Shown piece after piece: positions 48,380 through 58,533 of a stretch of DNA of 64,000 nt; the stretch's first letter is position 1; each line of letters starts with the position of its first letter. The DNA is taken from NCBI RefSeq assembly GCF_000213175.1, contig NW_009799100.1:2673952-2737951 (forward strand), read 5' to 3'. The notes under the pieces are model-generated. The model worked only from the letters and a program-made list of their open reading frames with translations. It did no database searches and was not told the DNA's origin. The stretch is from Neurospora tetrasperma FGSC 2508 (Eukaryota; Ascomycota; Sordariomycetes; Sordariales; Sordariaceae). The translations under genes were made by a program, and so were the position numbers.

Positions 48380-48550
48380 ATGAAGTTCGCCTTGGCTGTA
48401 ACTGTTTTGGTCGCTCTACCAAATTGTCGGTGGAAATGCGTTCAATGTCGGGTTGTCAACTTGGATGGCGTCAAGCACTACACTTCACGAATACGAGGAA
48501 GCTGCCAGGCGGCGAATTAAAACCAGACACGTTTGGGCGAACTATATAGT
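48380..48550 (+). pseudogene. DUF1996-like gene fragment (relic)
   Basis: An ATG at 48380 opens MKFALAVTVLVAL, a good signal-peptide core. Immediately after, in a different frame, comes YQIVGGNAFN (48417-48446), the conserved motif of secreted DUF1996 proteins (normally HQIVGGNAFN, about 40 residues after the signal peptide). Twenty-two bases here, 48418-48439, are identical to the corresponding bases of the DUF1996 gene at 58670-58691. The segment between signal peptide and motif seems deleted, and the following sequence is not DUF1996-like. A chance signal-peptide-like start is possible; the motif match is the firmer part. Confidence 0.4.
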
Positions 48551-50866
48551 CTAGTCTTTCTTGTCTTTCTCTTTTTTGTTTTTTCTCCATCTACCACTCG
48601 ACTCCGTCCCTTTCTTCGTATGGGCTTCTTTCTCTGGGGTAGTCATTTTTGCTATCCTCCTTAACCGCGCCTCCCGTGCGGCCTTACGTCTTGCTTCTTT
48701 CTCTGCCTCAGACTGATTTGCCTCTTTCTCCTTTCTTTTCCTATTTCTTTCATCTCTCTTTTCGGTAGTCATTGGTTTAAGCCTTTCGACCTTATATAAC
48801 CGTTGGTACTCGATCTTGTTTTGACGTTTGACTTCCATCCACTCTTCCCTAGATACTATGCCTGCTGGTTGGTGGTCTACACGTAGCCCATCTCCCCATG
48901 CGTCGTTCGAACATAAACCCTTCCAAGGGATCGAAGAACCAATCCATTGCTGTGTTGTCAAAGTTGGATGTGTCCTTTGGTCCTCATACGCGTAGAAGGC
49001 GTACGTTAAGGCAGTTTCAAGTACTAGGAATACTGCGCGAGTTGGGAATACAGAAAGAGGATCTGGGAGTGATGCTGATATCAAGATTTTCCTATGCGTG
49101 ATCTCATAGCCACTTTGCAATGCGGGTCTCGCATGTTTGGGTATGTTAGTTCCCTCGTTGTGCTGACGGAATCGATGGTGTACGCCCTGAGTCGCGTTTG
49201 TTCCCGTGCCAACATAGAGTAATGGCGATTCTTCCGAATCCAGTTTTTCCAGGATCAAGAGATAAACGGCAAAAACCTTCTTATTTTCGGAGGAGAATTC
49301 GGTCAACGACTTCAACGTCGACAAAGTGGGAGGGGTTGGGGAGTTGAGGATTGTGCCGAGGTTGGGGTCGACATTCCAATCCAGGCTGAAGTACGTGTCT
49401 TCGACCACGGCTGTAGTTGGAATATGTTCTTTCATGCTCAAGGGGCGCTTTCCGGCAAAGTCGACAAAGGCCTCGTAGCTCTTGTGCACCAGACTTTCCA
49501 GACTGAATATCTTGTCATCAGAGTGATCCGGATCGTTGTTTGCCGCTATGATTTGCAGTGGACGCTCGCCGGCATGACGTTCTCTGGATGGTGGCTCGTC
49601 AACGCGCTGCTTCTTTGCGGAGCTCTCGGCAGTGGAGGCGGACGGGGAGAAGTCTGAGGCTATTGGCGAGCATGTTAGCAATCTGATTGCCTGCGGAGAC
49701 TCATGTCATGAACGGAACTCACGTCTCTTATTTGATAAAGAGGAAGAGTTTTTGCTATCCGGCGAGCTTGGGACTATCGGCCTACGGAGAGCTTCGTAGT
49801 GATCGGTGTATTCGTCCGCCGTTGCCCGCCCGTTGTTGGAACTGTAGATCCATACAATACCCGTATCGGCTGTGGTATTGTCGTTATCGTAGAGGTTGAG
49901 CAACCCTGTACTCATCAGGCAACCAAGCACCAAGTCTTGCTGATGGTCTTCGCACCACAGTTGTAGAAAACACGCCAATTGGTCGACACTGTAATTGTTG
50001 TCTAATGACCTGACGTTGTCATCACCCGAGAAATGAAGTTCCTTAGCCTGCATCCTGAGACCCTGGGCGATAGCATGGAGTTCCTCGACAGTAGGAGCTG
50101 TTATGCCGAATTGCAGTTCCACGCTGCGACTAACAGCCCGTAGGCCGCACAACCAGCCGTCGCCGGAGACATTCTCGCGTTCATGGCCGCCAGGGAAGCA
50201 GTTGACAAAGCGGTCGATGACATCTTGACGTCCCAGGAGCTTTCTTGTATCAGGACTGTCTTGCAGGCTGCCACGGCTTGGGGCGGGTGTGTTTGAACGG
50301 GCAGGCGTAAAGGAGGACGTGGGGCGCTTGTTTTTTGCAACTCTGGTACTTCTGCGCAGGGCCGGAGTCTTCTTGCCTTCTGCCGTGGTATCTTGGGCAG
50401 TAGTGGATGGTTTGGATGCTGAGAGCAGTTAGTCTCCTGCACCGGTAGCATACAGCCTTATAAGTAAGATGGCGTTTAACTAACAGGAAGGGGTCTCGTT
50501 CTCATCAGACTCAAACGCCGACAGAGAACTGGAGGAATCAACGTCTTCTTCAGCATCAGAGACATCGCTATCGTTCTCATCAGACTCAAACGCTGACAGG
50601 GAACTGGAGGAATCAACGTCTTCTTCCGAATCAGGGATGATGATGGTAGGAGGGATGGCGTTAAAAAACTGCTTGATGGAGTGCGACCCCAACTCAACAG
50701 TATCCTTCTTTGAGCGCTTCCGAGCGCGGGTTGGGCCTGTCGGAGGGGCACGAGCTGGCCCGATAAAACCGACGTAGCCATTCAAGAGTTGCTGGCGCGG
50801 ATCCGGCTTCGTGGTGTTTGCTGCTCGGTTGGATGAAGGCCGAGCACCTTGACGTTTCGTAACCAT
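48551..50866 (-). CDS. Fusion protein: cysteine-peptidase (OTU-like) region plus GIY-YIG-like nuclease region
   Basis: Exons 50866-50485, 50418-49723 and 49659-48551 (introns 66 and 63 nt) join to 728 residues. Residues 1-190 are disordered, with an acidic Ser-rich segment duplicated in tandem. Residues about 200-340 begin FPGGHERENVSGDGWLCGLRAVSRSV. The Asp-Gly-x-x-Cys followed by LRA (Cys218), with VWIYS and DHYEAL (His334) at the end, resembles the Cys and His sites of OTU-type peptidases; this is inference from motif layout. Residues about 490-580 look like GIY-YIG: VYLLI, LLYVGTGTN (508-512), HHRFRQH (Arg522) and a downstream FLVLETALTY (Glu574) sit where the family has its Tyr, Tyr-x-Gly, Arg and Glu. 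The C-terminal 90 residues are a Lys/Arg/Glu helix. The ATG at 50866 is the first in frame. It shares an upstream element with the helicase gene. Confidence 0.72.
50498..50626 (-). repeat. Tandem 54-bp near-duplicate, period 75 bp, inside the fusion-protein gene
   Basis: Bases 50498-50551 and 50573-50626 are nearly identical and in frame, so the protein repeats EEDVDSSSSLSAFESDEN. Only a few substitutions separate the copies, so the duplication is recent relative to the gene. Confidence 0.9.
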
Positions 50867-52003
50867 CGTAATGGAGGAGGATGAGGATGACAATAATAAT
50901 AATAATAATAAGAGTAGTGATATCAACAAAGAGCCCTCGAGGACAGCCGGGACTCAGAGCCCAGCACGCCGAAGCAATGAAATACTCCCCAACCGAAGTC
51001 GAAGAGTAACAGGGCCCTGAATACACCGACTGCCTCTTGGGAATACGCTCCAGATCAAGTCAAACATAAAAATAACGGGAGCCCTCAGGATCACACGCTC
51101 GACTCGTGAACAAAAGATATAGCTTCAAGGAACGCACAATCACAAACACAACACAGAGACACGAGAGAACGACGGAGGATTTGGAGTTGTGGGTGGGCAT
51201 CCCACAAATTAGGGTAACTCGAAAAGGCACGACTCGAAAAACGGAAGGAGCCATCGTGCCTGCTTAGTCTGGCATGCTGGTAGTCAATTTTGATCATGCC
51301 CTATTAATTAGAGGCGGCCGGAGTGTTAGAGGGAAGGAGCACCTCTGGTCGTAGTTGCTCGGGTTCACGATCGAACCACCACCGCCGCCACTTCCGCCAG
51401 CTGACTTGTGCTTTTTCTGTATCGAACTGACCACTGGCTATTGTGCGACATCATTATGCAGCGGTGGGGGTGAAGGCTTGAACATACTCAATTCAATTCT
51501 TGGCTTTGCTGTTACACTCCGGGGCACTCTCATACTAGATCAAGAATTCTCGTGAACTATAATTACATGGGAATTTCTTGGGCATGCCAGCTATGTCTTG
51601 CGTTCAGTGCTGCCAATTACATTGGGAAAGTCTGACAAGAACATATGCCTGATCATGAGCTTTGGTTGGCTTTCAATAATGACGACCGGCGTGCAATTTC
51701 CACGAGGAATATCCTTTGAATTTGTTACGGGAAGATGTGCTTCACAAGTCATAATGATAGAGTGAGCAACTGGTTGCTGGACAGAGCAACAGTGCGTACC
51801 AGAATGAACGACAGTGTCGTCAAAGGAAGCAAAGACGACAACCGTCGCGAACATCAACCAAGAACCTCGCACACGACTTCACAGAGTGTGAGCAAAATAG
51901 ACAGTGGGTTGATGTATTATATCATACTAATTGATGATCCCGTCAACCTTGACAGAGACGGGAAGAGCACTCTTATACCAGCAGCGGCACGCTAAACACA
52001 CCC
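50867..52003. other. Region between the two module genes
   Basis: Holds the promoter and leader of the fusion-protein gene, including an AAT triplet tract at 50891-50912, and the 3' flank of the helicase gene. Open frames are short and unconvincing. Confidence 0.55.
50983..51006 (-). promoter_or_regulatory. Shared upstream element, copy A
   Basis: On the + strand: ACTCCCCAAC, then CG, then AAGTCGAAGAGT. It lies 117 bp before the start codon of the OTU/GIY-YIG-like gene. The same element with one base fewer lies 109 bp before the helicase start. It begins ACTC and ends GAGT, so its ends are inverted. A common transcription-factor site or core-promoter element is inferred. Confidence 0.6.
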
Positions 52004-55000
52004 TCAATCAGTGACATCTTCCTCGTCGTACATATTCATCCACACCTCCCACTCATTGAGGTCATCGGCAGCCTTTTCCTCCACGGTCAGATTCTTCTCC
52101 TCATCTGCAAGCTTCTCATCCTTATCCTCATTGTCCTCCTCATTCTTGATCTGGATGATGCGTCCATTCTTTTTCATGTACAACAGCAACTTCCGAAGTG
52201 CCTTCACATTGGAAAACACCTGCTCCCCGTCCTTTGTGTAGGAGGCCTGCGTTTTCCCTGCCTTCTGCTCTGTAGCTCTCAAATCCTTCTTAGAACCTTC
52301 GAGCTTGCCAGTGACATCCTTATCTCCGACGATCAGTAGACCCGATTTCTGACGAGTCAACATTACGTTGAGCCGATTCTCATTGGAAACCCAACCAGCG
52401 CTATAACCGACCTTTGTGCCGGTTATGACCACTGAGATGGAGCCTTCTCGGCCTTGGAAGGAATCGGCAGTTTGTAGAGGCGGCATGTTGCCTAACAGCG
52501 GGAATTGCTTTAACATGTTGTTGCCGTAATCCACATTCGGCTTATGGGCCGAAATAACGACAAAATCCCTTGGGGACGCGTTAGACTTTTCGACGAAGTT
52601 AGAGAGTAATTGCAATGTATCCTTAACTTGTATCCGGTTAACCTTTGATGTTCCAACCTGGTATACCTTTGTGTTGGGCATATGTAAGAATACGGGTAGC
52701 AGCTTATCCCTCGGGCTCGGCGTCAAAGGCTGCTGGAGGTTACAGCTAGCGAGAAACTGTTCGAACTGTACGCCTACGGAATGGCTCTTGTTGGACGCAT
52801 TACACCAATCGCCGTATGGCATCTCGGGGTAATCGGAGTAAAACAGTTCGTTCGCTACATCGAACATACCGTTACACATCCTTAATTGCCGAAGTAGCCG
52901 GAATGTTGGGATCCCTGCAGCTTGTAGCCAGGCCAAAGCTGAAACACGGCCACATATTCCAAAGCGGTTTGTATAATTACCCTCCTCGTCTTTATTCTCG
53001 AGCTCCATCATTGTCGGGGGGAGCTGTTTGACATCGCCGGCAAGAATAATAGGCCTTAAAGTATTGCCCCAAATCGAGCAGAGGTCGGCCTTATGCATAC
53101 AACCTGCTTCGTCGATAGCGATAACTTTGGCTGCCTCCCAAATTCTTTTGAACCCTATGCCCTGTGCTGTAGCCGGGGTAGTCATAACAACATCAGCACC
53201 GTCGACAATCCTTTGCAACCATTTCTCCAAAATAGGCTTCTCATTGAACCTATCCCCGTCACGATAGGCTTCCCATAGTAGCTCACCACGGGCAAGCTGT
53301 TTAATGCGAGCTACCAACCCATTACCCCCGTCAACCTCTCCCCTAAGCTCGTGGAGGTAGGTAGGGTGCTGTGGGAGTAAAGTATATACGATACTAGGTT
53401 CTTGACTTTGCTCAAGGAATTTAGACTTTAGGATAGCTAATAGCCAATTGGACGGCGATAGCGCTAGCCGCCAACGAGGCGTATCCTTGGGGTTTAGCGA
53501 CTTGAATGCGCTATCATTGGCAACTCCAGTTTCCAAAATAGCCATAAAAGCCATCAATTCTACCTTGGGCGAATAACCGCGTACAACAACGGGGTAGGAC
53601 TGACTGGGCGTGGACGTAGGCGTGGACGTAGGCGTGGACGTAGCATTTTTGTTGTACCTATCGACAACTTTGCACCCATTTTCGTAAATTCTCAATGCAA
53701 AATTGGTGACAGCCGTATTGGTAGGACCCGACCCAAAAACCTTTCCGCCGTACAAAGAGTAGAGACCTCCGAGCGTTAGCGTACTTAGAGCTGTCGTTTT
53801 GCCGGTGCCACCAGGTGCGCTAACCAAGGCTACGTTGCAGTAACACTTAGCCCCGTAGAGCTCCATCCTAGTCATATCCGAGGGGAGTGCCTCTGCTAGG
53901 ATCTCTCTCTTCAAAATTTGATCTTCAATATTGAAAAAATTGAAGAGTGGAAGGGAGCGGAGTGATGACGCTTCGGTGCCTAGCGTTATAGCTTCTATAG
54001 CGTTGGAGAGAGAAGGGTTGGCCAAAGTGTCGAAGAAACCCGTACCGCGCATGAGATCCCGGTGGAGGGCCATTTTGAAGTTGAGCTCATCGTCAGGTTC
54101 TATTTCTGGTGGGCAAGCGGCGCTCCCAGGCAGGAAAGTTTCGACGGCCATAACCTTCCGTTCCAATTCAGCGAGGAGAACATCAAATTTGAGCGTAACA
54201 CTGTTCTACTGTGCTGCGCTTGCCTAGTAGAATATGATGGTCAATAACTCGTCACGTCCTTTAAAATACAATGGAAACGAACCTTAAATGACGCCTCAGC
54301 CTCGACACGCCCCTCGAAAGTCTTCAGAAAACTTCGGTGCTCGTCTTTTACTAGTACTCGGACGATAAGGTCGTACTTAAACTCGTCTGCGAGGGGGCCC
54401 CTCGCGAAGGCATGCTTATCTTTGAGTGCTTCTATCAGCTCCGGACGTCGCATAATTCTGCCTTTACCAAGAGAATTGTCCGAATCAACGCCTTGAAAGC
54501 CGCAGAGGTTGAGGGAAACCAATCGGTCCTTTGTCAAGCGGTCCCAATACGACTTGTATTGGTCGCAAAAAATTTCGCCCAGGTGAATCACAGCCAAGTA
54601 CATGGTCTTGCCCGAGGTAGTCGGCCCTTTGTCATCCACGTGAACAAAGTATGCGCGCACCTTTGTCCTGGAGATTTCACACGAGGCATCATACATCCAG
54701 AAGGTATCCATGATGTGAGCCATACTGGTGTTGCAAACACTCTGTGCATCGTCGTCGAAGACAAAACTAGGCCGGAACCGTGGTCCCTACAACGAAAGAA
54801 GTCAGTAATTTATATAAGTACGGGATACTATATGTCACGGCACATACCTTGTTATTCACGATCATATCTCTGAATGATTCGATATCGAAAGGTCGGCTCT
54901 CAGGAAAGGGGTATGGAAAAGGGTAGCGTAATGGCATTTTCATCTCTGTCTTCCCGAATTGGACGCTGTCAACGGCCTTACCGACGATGAAGGAAAGACT

Positions 55001-55691
55001 ACGACGGCGGAGGAGATGGAGGAGATTCAAGTCGCCAATAATCGGCATATTCCGATTAATCCAGCCATCACTCGCATCGTTCGGGTTGGCGAACGGCTTT
55101 CCGAAGCCTTCGACCGAAAACTTGCCGCCGTTGAGAAGATCGATGCAGACGCGAGTAACCTTGGAAAGTTTGCGGATCGGCGGAGGAAGTTCGCTGCTAT
55201 CCGAGATATCGGACTTGGTGATGTTGTACTCGCTTTTCTTATTAGGGAGTTTGACCTGATACATAGTTTTAGGTTAGTACACATAATAAAAATCGATGAG
55301 GGTAAGAACTCACAACGATAATGTGTTGCCGACTAAGCTCGAGACGAGCATTGTCGGGATCTGTGGCGTCGGGCTGGTAACGGGCCCCGAACCCGGCGGC
55401 CTCGAGGTCGTCAATGGCGCCATGGTCGAATCTCAATTCGAAACCTTCCCACTCGCTTTTTCCAGGAGGGTTCGACCAAATGAGGGTTACGTCCACTTCG
55501 CTACCCAGGTTACTCTCGAGAACAAACGCCGGCTTTGCTTCTTGCTTATCACTTGCTGGTTTGCTGCCGCCGATATATGGGCCACCAAGACTCGTGGATG
55601 CGCAGAGGATAGCTGCGGTGCGATGTGTAGTATGGGTAGAGGTCTTTGCCGCGGCCTTTTTCTGACCCGAAGTTGAAGTTGTAGTAGACAT
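52004..55691 (-). CDS. Superfamily 1 helicase (Upf1-like core), 1163 residues
   Basis: Exons 55691-55314, 55255-54848, 54786-54283 and 54205-52004 join entirely in phase 0; introns are 57, 61 and 77 nt, the first with a GTACTAACC branch site. The N-terminal 430 residues are unlike anything I recognise. The helicase core has motif I APGGTGKTT (about 561-569), motif II IDEAG (about 794-798), motif III LAGDVKQLPP (about 818-827), motif V DSFQGREG (about 1012-1018) and motif VI NRLNVMLTR (about 1040-1048). These are the AAA_11/AAA_12 type motifs of Upf1-like DNA/RNA helicases. An in-frame STPT repeat lies between motifs I and II, and the C-terminus is acidic and lysine-rich. No zinc-binding CH domain of true Upf1 is present, so it is not the housekeeping Upf1. 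It is a partner candidate for the gene downstream. Confidence 0.87.
53609..53642 (-). repeat. 12-bp minisatellite in the helicase gene
   Basis: CGTGGACGTAGG is repeated almost three times and encodes (STPT)n on the minus strand, between helicase motifs I and II. Being a multiple of three, changes in copy number would keep the frame. Confidence 0.85.
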
Positions 55692-56354
55692 TTTGACAGT
55701 GTTGTACTATTCTCTCACCACTCCTCGTTCCGCGTCACCCCAATAGAACACCCCGACGCGATACTACTACCAAAACCCAATACTTCGCAAGCGAAAAAAA
55801 CTCCCCAACAAAGTCGAAGAGTGATATGATATTGAGTCAGGCGTTATGTAGACACCACGTTGAAATGACACTGAAGATCCACAAAAGAAACAAAGGAGGA
55901 CGGAACAGTAATGACACGACGGGAAGTAGACGACGGTGGTGCAACTAGGTGATGCCTAGTTGGATAGCGCGGCGTACGAACGAAACGAATCTAGTCGCAA
56001 AGATCGAGTCCTGTAACTCGGGTTGTGCTGGGAATAGTTGTAAAAGGGAGAGAAGTTCTCGTTCAGTTTACTTTGGGGCTGCGTTTCACCCCACGTTCGC
56101 GTTCCGCGTTTGACCACTACGTTTCTGCAGTCTGTGCATTATCTTTGCCTTATTGGGTTTTATCAGTTGGCTACATGTTGAGGTATATCGCGTGAGCACG
56201 TGATCTAGATGGATATCTTCGCCTAAGGCGAAGCCCGACCCAGCAAGCCGCTCGAGCCACTCTGTAACCCGTGCTCTGCACTCCCAATGCAGCAAATCCT
56301 CGCCCGGTTTTTCCGCCTGCGCATCACCGGGATGGAAGGCACTACGAAAAAAAA
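55692..56354. other. Promoter side of the helicase gene
   Basis: Contains the shared element at 55800-55822 and a stretch with no supported gene. The right part (about 56090-56350) has minus-strand open frames but no motif; it may belong to the repeated element that follows. Confidence 0.5.
55800..55822 (-). promoter_or_regulatory. Shared upstream element, copy B
   Basis: On the + strand: ACTCCCCAAC, then A, then AAGTCGAAGAGT, 109 bp before the helicase start codon. It matches copy A at 22 positions, with one substitution or indel block in the middle. An adenine-rich run directly abuts it. No further similarity of this quality is seen between the two promoters, so the element is conserved beyond its surroundings. 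Confidence 0.6.
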
Positions 56355-56504
56355 AATGTTGAGCAACAGGGGCAACATCCAGTTGCAGCCTGTAGGGCAG
56401 GGAGCCTTGAAATCTAGGATGGCGACAGGCTCTTCTGCGCCTTAATATTACACGCAGCCCTATAAGCGCACGGAAGCTTAATAGCGCGTCTACGGCAATG
56501 CGAA
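56355..56504. repeat. 150-bp dispersed repeat, copy 1 (RIP-like)
   Basis: Aligns without gaps to 63282-63431 (constant offset 6927) with eight differences. Six are transitions where this copy has A or T and the other has G or C. Five of these six are in TpG/CpA context, the signature of repeat-induced point mutation. The left edge is preceded by an A-run; the right edge lies against the truncated pectate lyase. No coding function is recognised. Confidence 0.85.
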
Positions 56505-57390
56505 GGTCAGAATCGGCAGCAACAAAACGATTATTGGCTTGCCCGGCGCAGGGTTCAATGGTGTTGGCCTTCATTTTCGCCGGCAGAGCAACCTAATCCT
56601 TCGAAACATCGTTTCATCCTTTGTGGAGGCAGACAACGGGGATGGTTTAACGATCGAGAAAAGCAGTAATGTGTGGGTCGACCACTGCGAGTTCTACTCG
56701 ACTCTGGCTCGCGATAAGGACTTTTATGACGGCCTTGTTGATATTTCCCATGGGTCCGAATGGGTGACAATCTCTCAGTAAGCTTGGATCAGATTACACT
56801 TGCCCAGCACGCCGGTCGGAAATGAACTAACCGATTGGTGAAGCACTTACTTCCATGATCACTGGAAAAGCTCCCTTGTTGGGCACAGCGACAACAACGG
56901 CTCCGAAGATACCGGGCACCTCCATGTGACCTATGCCAACAACTACTGGAAAGATTGTGGCTCCCGTGGTCCTTTGATCCGTTTCGGCACCGCCCACATT
57001 TACAACTCCTACTATGAGAAGTAAGTGTCCAGCTGGCGATGCCCCTCTCATCGTATTTGCTACGGAAACACAGATGTGAATTCATGCGCGAGAGGCAAAG
57101 ACTGACAAGTTGTTCCACGCAGCATGTCGACTGCGATTAATACGCGAATGCGCGCGCAGGTGCTAGTTCAGAGCAACGCCTTCAAGAACGTGACGAAACC
57201 TCTTTTTAGCGAGTACTCGAAGCAAGTAGGGTATGCGGTCGAGATTGACAACGAGTTTGGAGGAGCAAACAACACTGCTCCCACTGGTACCCTGACCGCC
57301 AGTTCGCCGCCGTACTCATATAGCCTTCTTGGATCTTCGAATGTGGCAGCTACCGTACCGAAGGAGGTCGGTGCTATTCTAAGCTTTTAA
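56494..57390 (+). pseudogene. Pectate lyase (PL1 family), 5'-truncated
   Basis: Secreted polysaccharide lyases of this family cleave pectate by beta-elimination. Preserved exons are about 56494-56777, 56844-57020 and 57123-57390, with normal introns and phases. The remaining sequence starts at GNAKVRIGSNKTIIGLPGAG and includes NVWVDHCEFYS, KDFYDGLVDISHGSEWVTIS, TYFHDHWKSSLVGHSD, DTGHLHVTYANNYW and RGPLIRFGTAH, covering the Ca-binding and catalytic core. The signal peptide and first roughly 90 residues are gone: upstream bases are the 150-bp repeat, with stop codons in frame. The intact reading frame and splice sites after the break suggest a recent loss by insertion or rearrangement. Confidence 0.85.
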
Positions 57391-58533
57391 GCAATGAACC
57401 GGCAAAGATGTTAGGAGCTTAGGCGCCATCAAGCTGTCGTAACATGAGGATTCGGACTCGGTGGTTCTGTTTATTGATGATAGTATGAATCTTCTCCCAC
57501 AGACATTGAGAAACGGCGATTGCAGTAGGGAGGGGAGCGGCTCGAAGCCAAGCTGTACACTCTTGTCATTCATCGTACATACCTCTAGTTTCTGAACACC
57601 CTTACTTTCTTTGCTACCCTGGAATAGTGATGGAAAAGCAATGTACCTCATACGCTTTGCTTCTCGGGATATGAAGAGACACTGACAGTACCCAGGGCTA
57701 TACTTAGAACCGGTTCCGGCGGGTGTGAGAATCAGCTAGCCATGAGTCATGTAAATGACCTGTGATGTGAAACTCAATTTTCCACACATAATCGATCACA
57801 GCCCGTCAGTTCCGTGCTCGAAATCATCGTTTGAAGCCATCCGTCACACGTCGGTATCGTGATTGTCCAATATGCCGTATTGAGTCGAAGCCGTTTTTAG
57901 AGTAATTACCAAACAAGGCAGGTCTCCAAACAAATCACCCGGAAAGCGATGTGATGAAGACACCCTTGGGCCGCCTGTCTGGTGACTCTGGATCGGGATT
58001 GTAGGAGCGCCATTGGTCATGGGTCGCTCATGGATATATAGATTTGGAATCCGGAGTCACTCGATGTAGACGACGAGATCAGCACTCCACCATTTGAGAA
58101 AAAGAGTCAAGGCGAAGGACCGGCACATCAACTTCGACGAATAGCATTGGACACAGGGAAAGGTCCCCACTGCATCTCACTTCCCCTTGTGGCGATTGTT
58201 ATCCATGGTGCTGGTCTTCGAATGAAAGTGAAGGCGCCTTTTAGCCTACAGACAAAAGTTTGTTCGCGGACAGGATCAGACCCCAATATACCCCGAATTT
58301 AACTTCAAATAGATGAATAGCAGAAAGTTGATTCCATCCAGTAATGACGGCAATAATCCACGGCAGAGCTGGAGAGGCCTTTGATAGTTGAAACGATAAC
58401 CGACGATTTGGTGTTGTCAGATAAAAACGTTGGTCGGACGGGCCCCAGATCTCAATGGTGGTCGTCTGTGTTTCTTTTCGATCAAGCTTACCGAAGAATT
58501 TCAGTGCAGTGCTGCTGAAGCATTTCCCGAAAT
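57391..58533. other. Region between pectate lyase and DUF1996 relics
   Basis: 3' flank of the pectate lyase and promoter side of the DUF1996 gene. No gene is supported on either strand. Confidence 0.55.

Noticed and set aside
48551-55691. Idea that the module is a Starship or other known transposon
   Set aside because: No tyrosine recombinase captain, transposase, reverse transcriptase or terminal inverted repeats were seen in the window.
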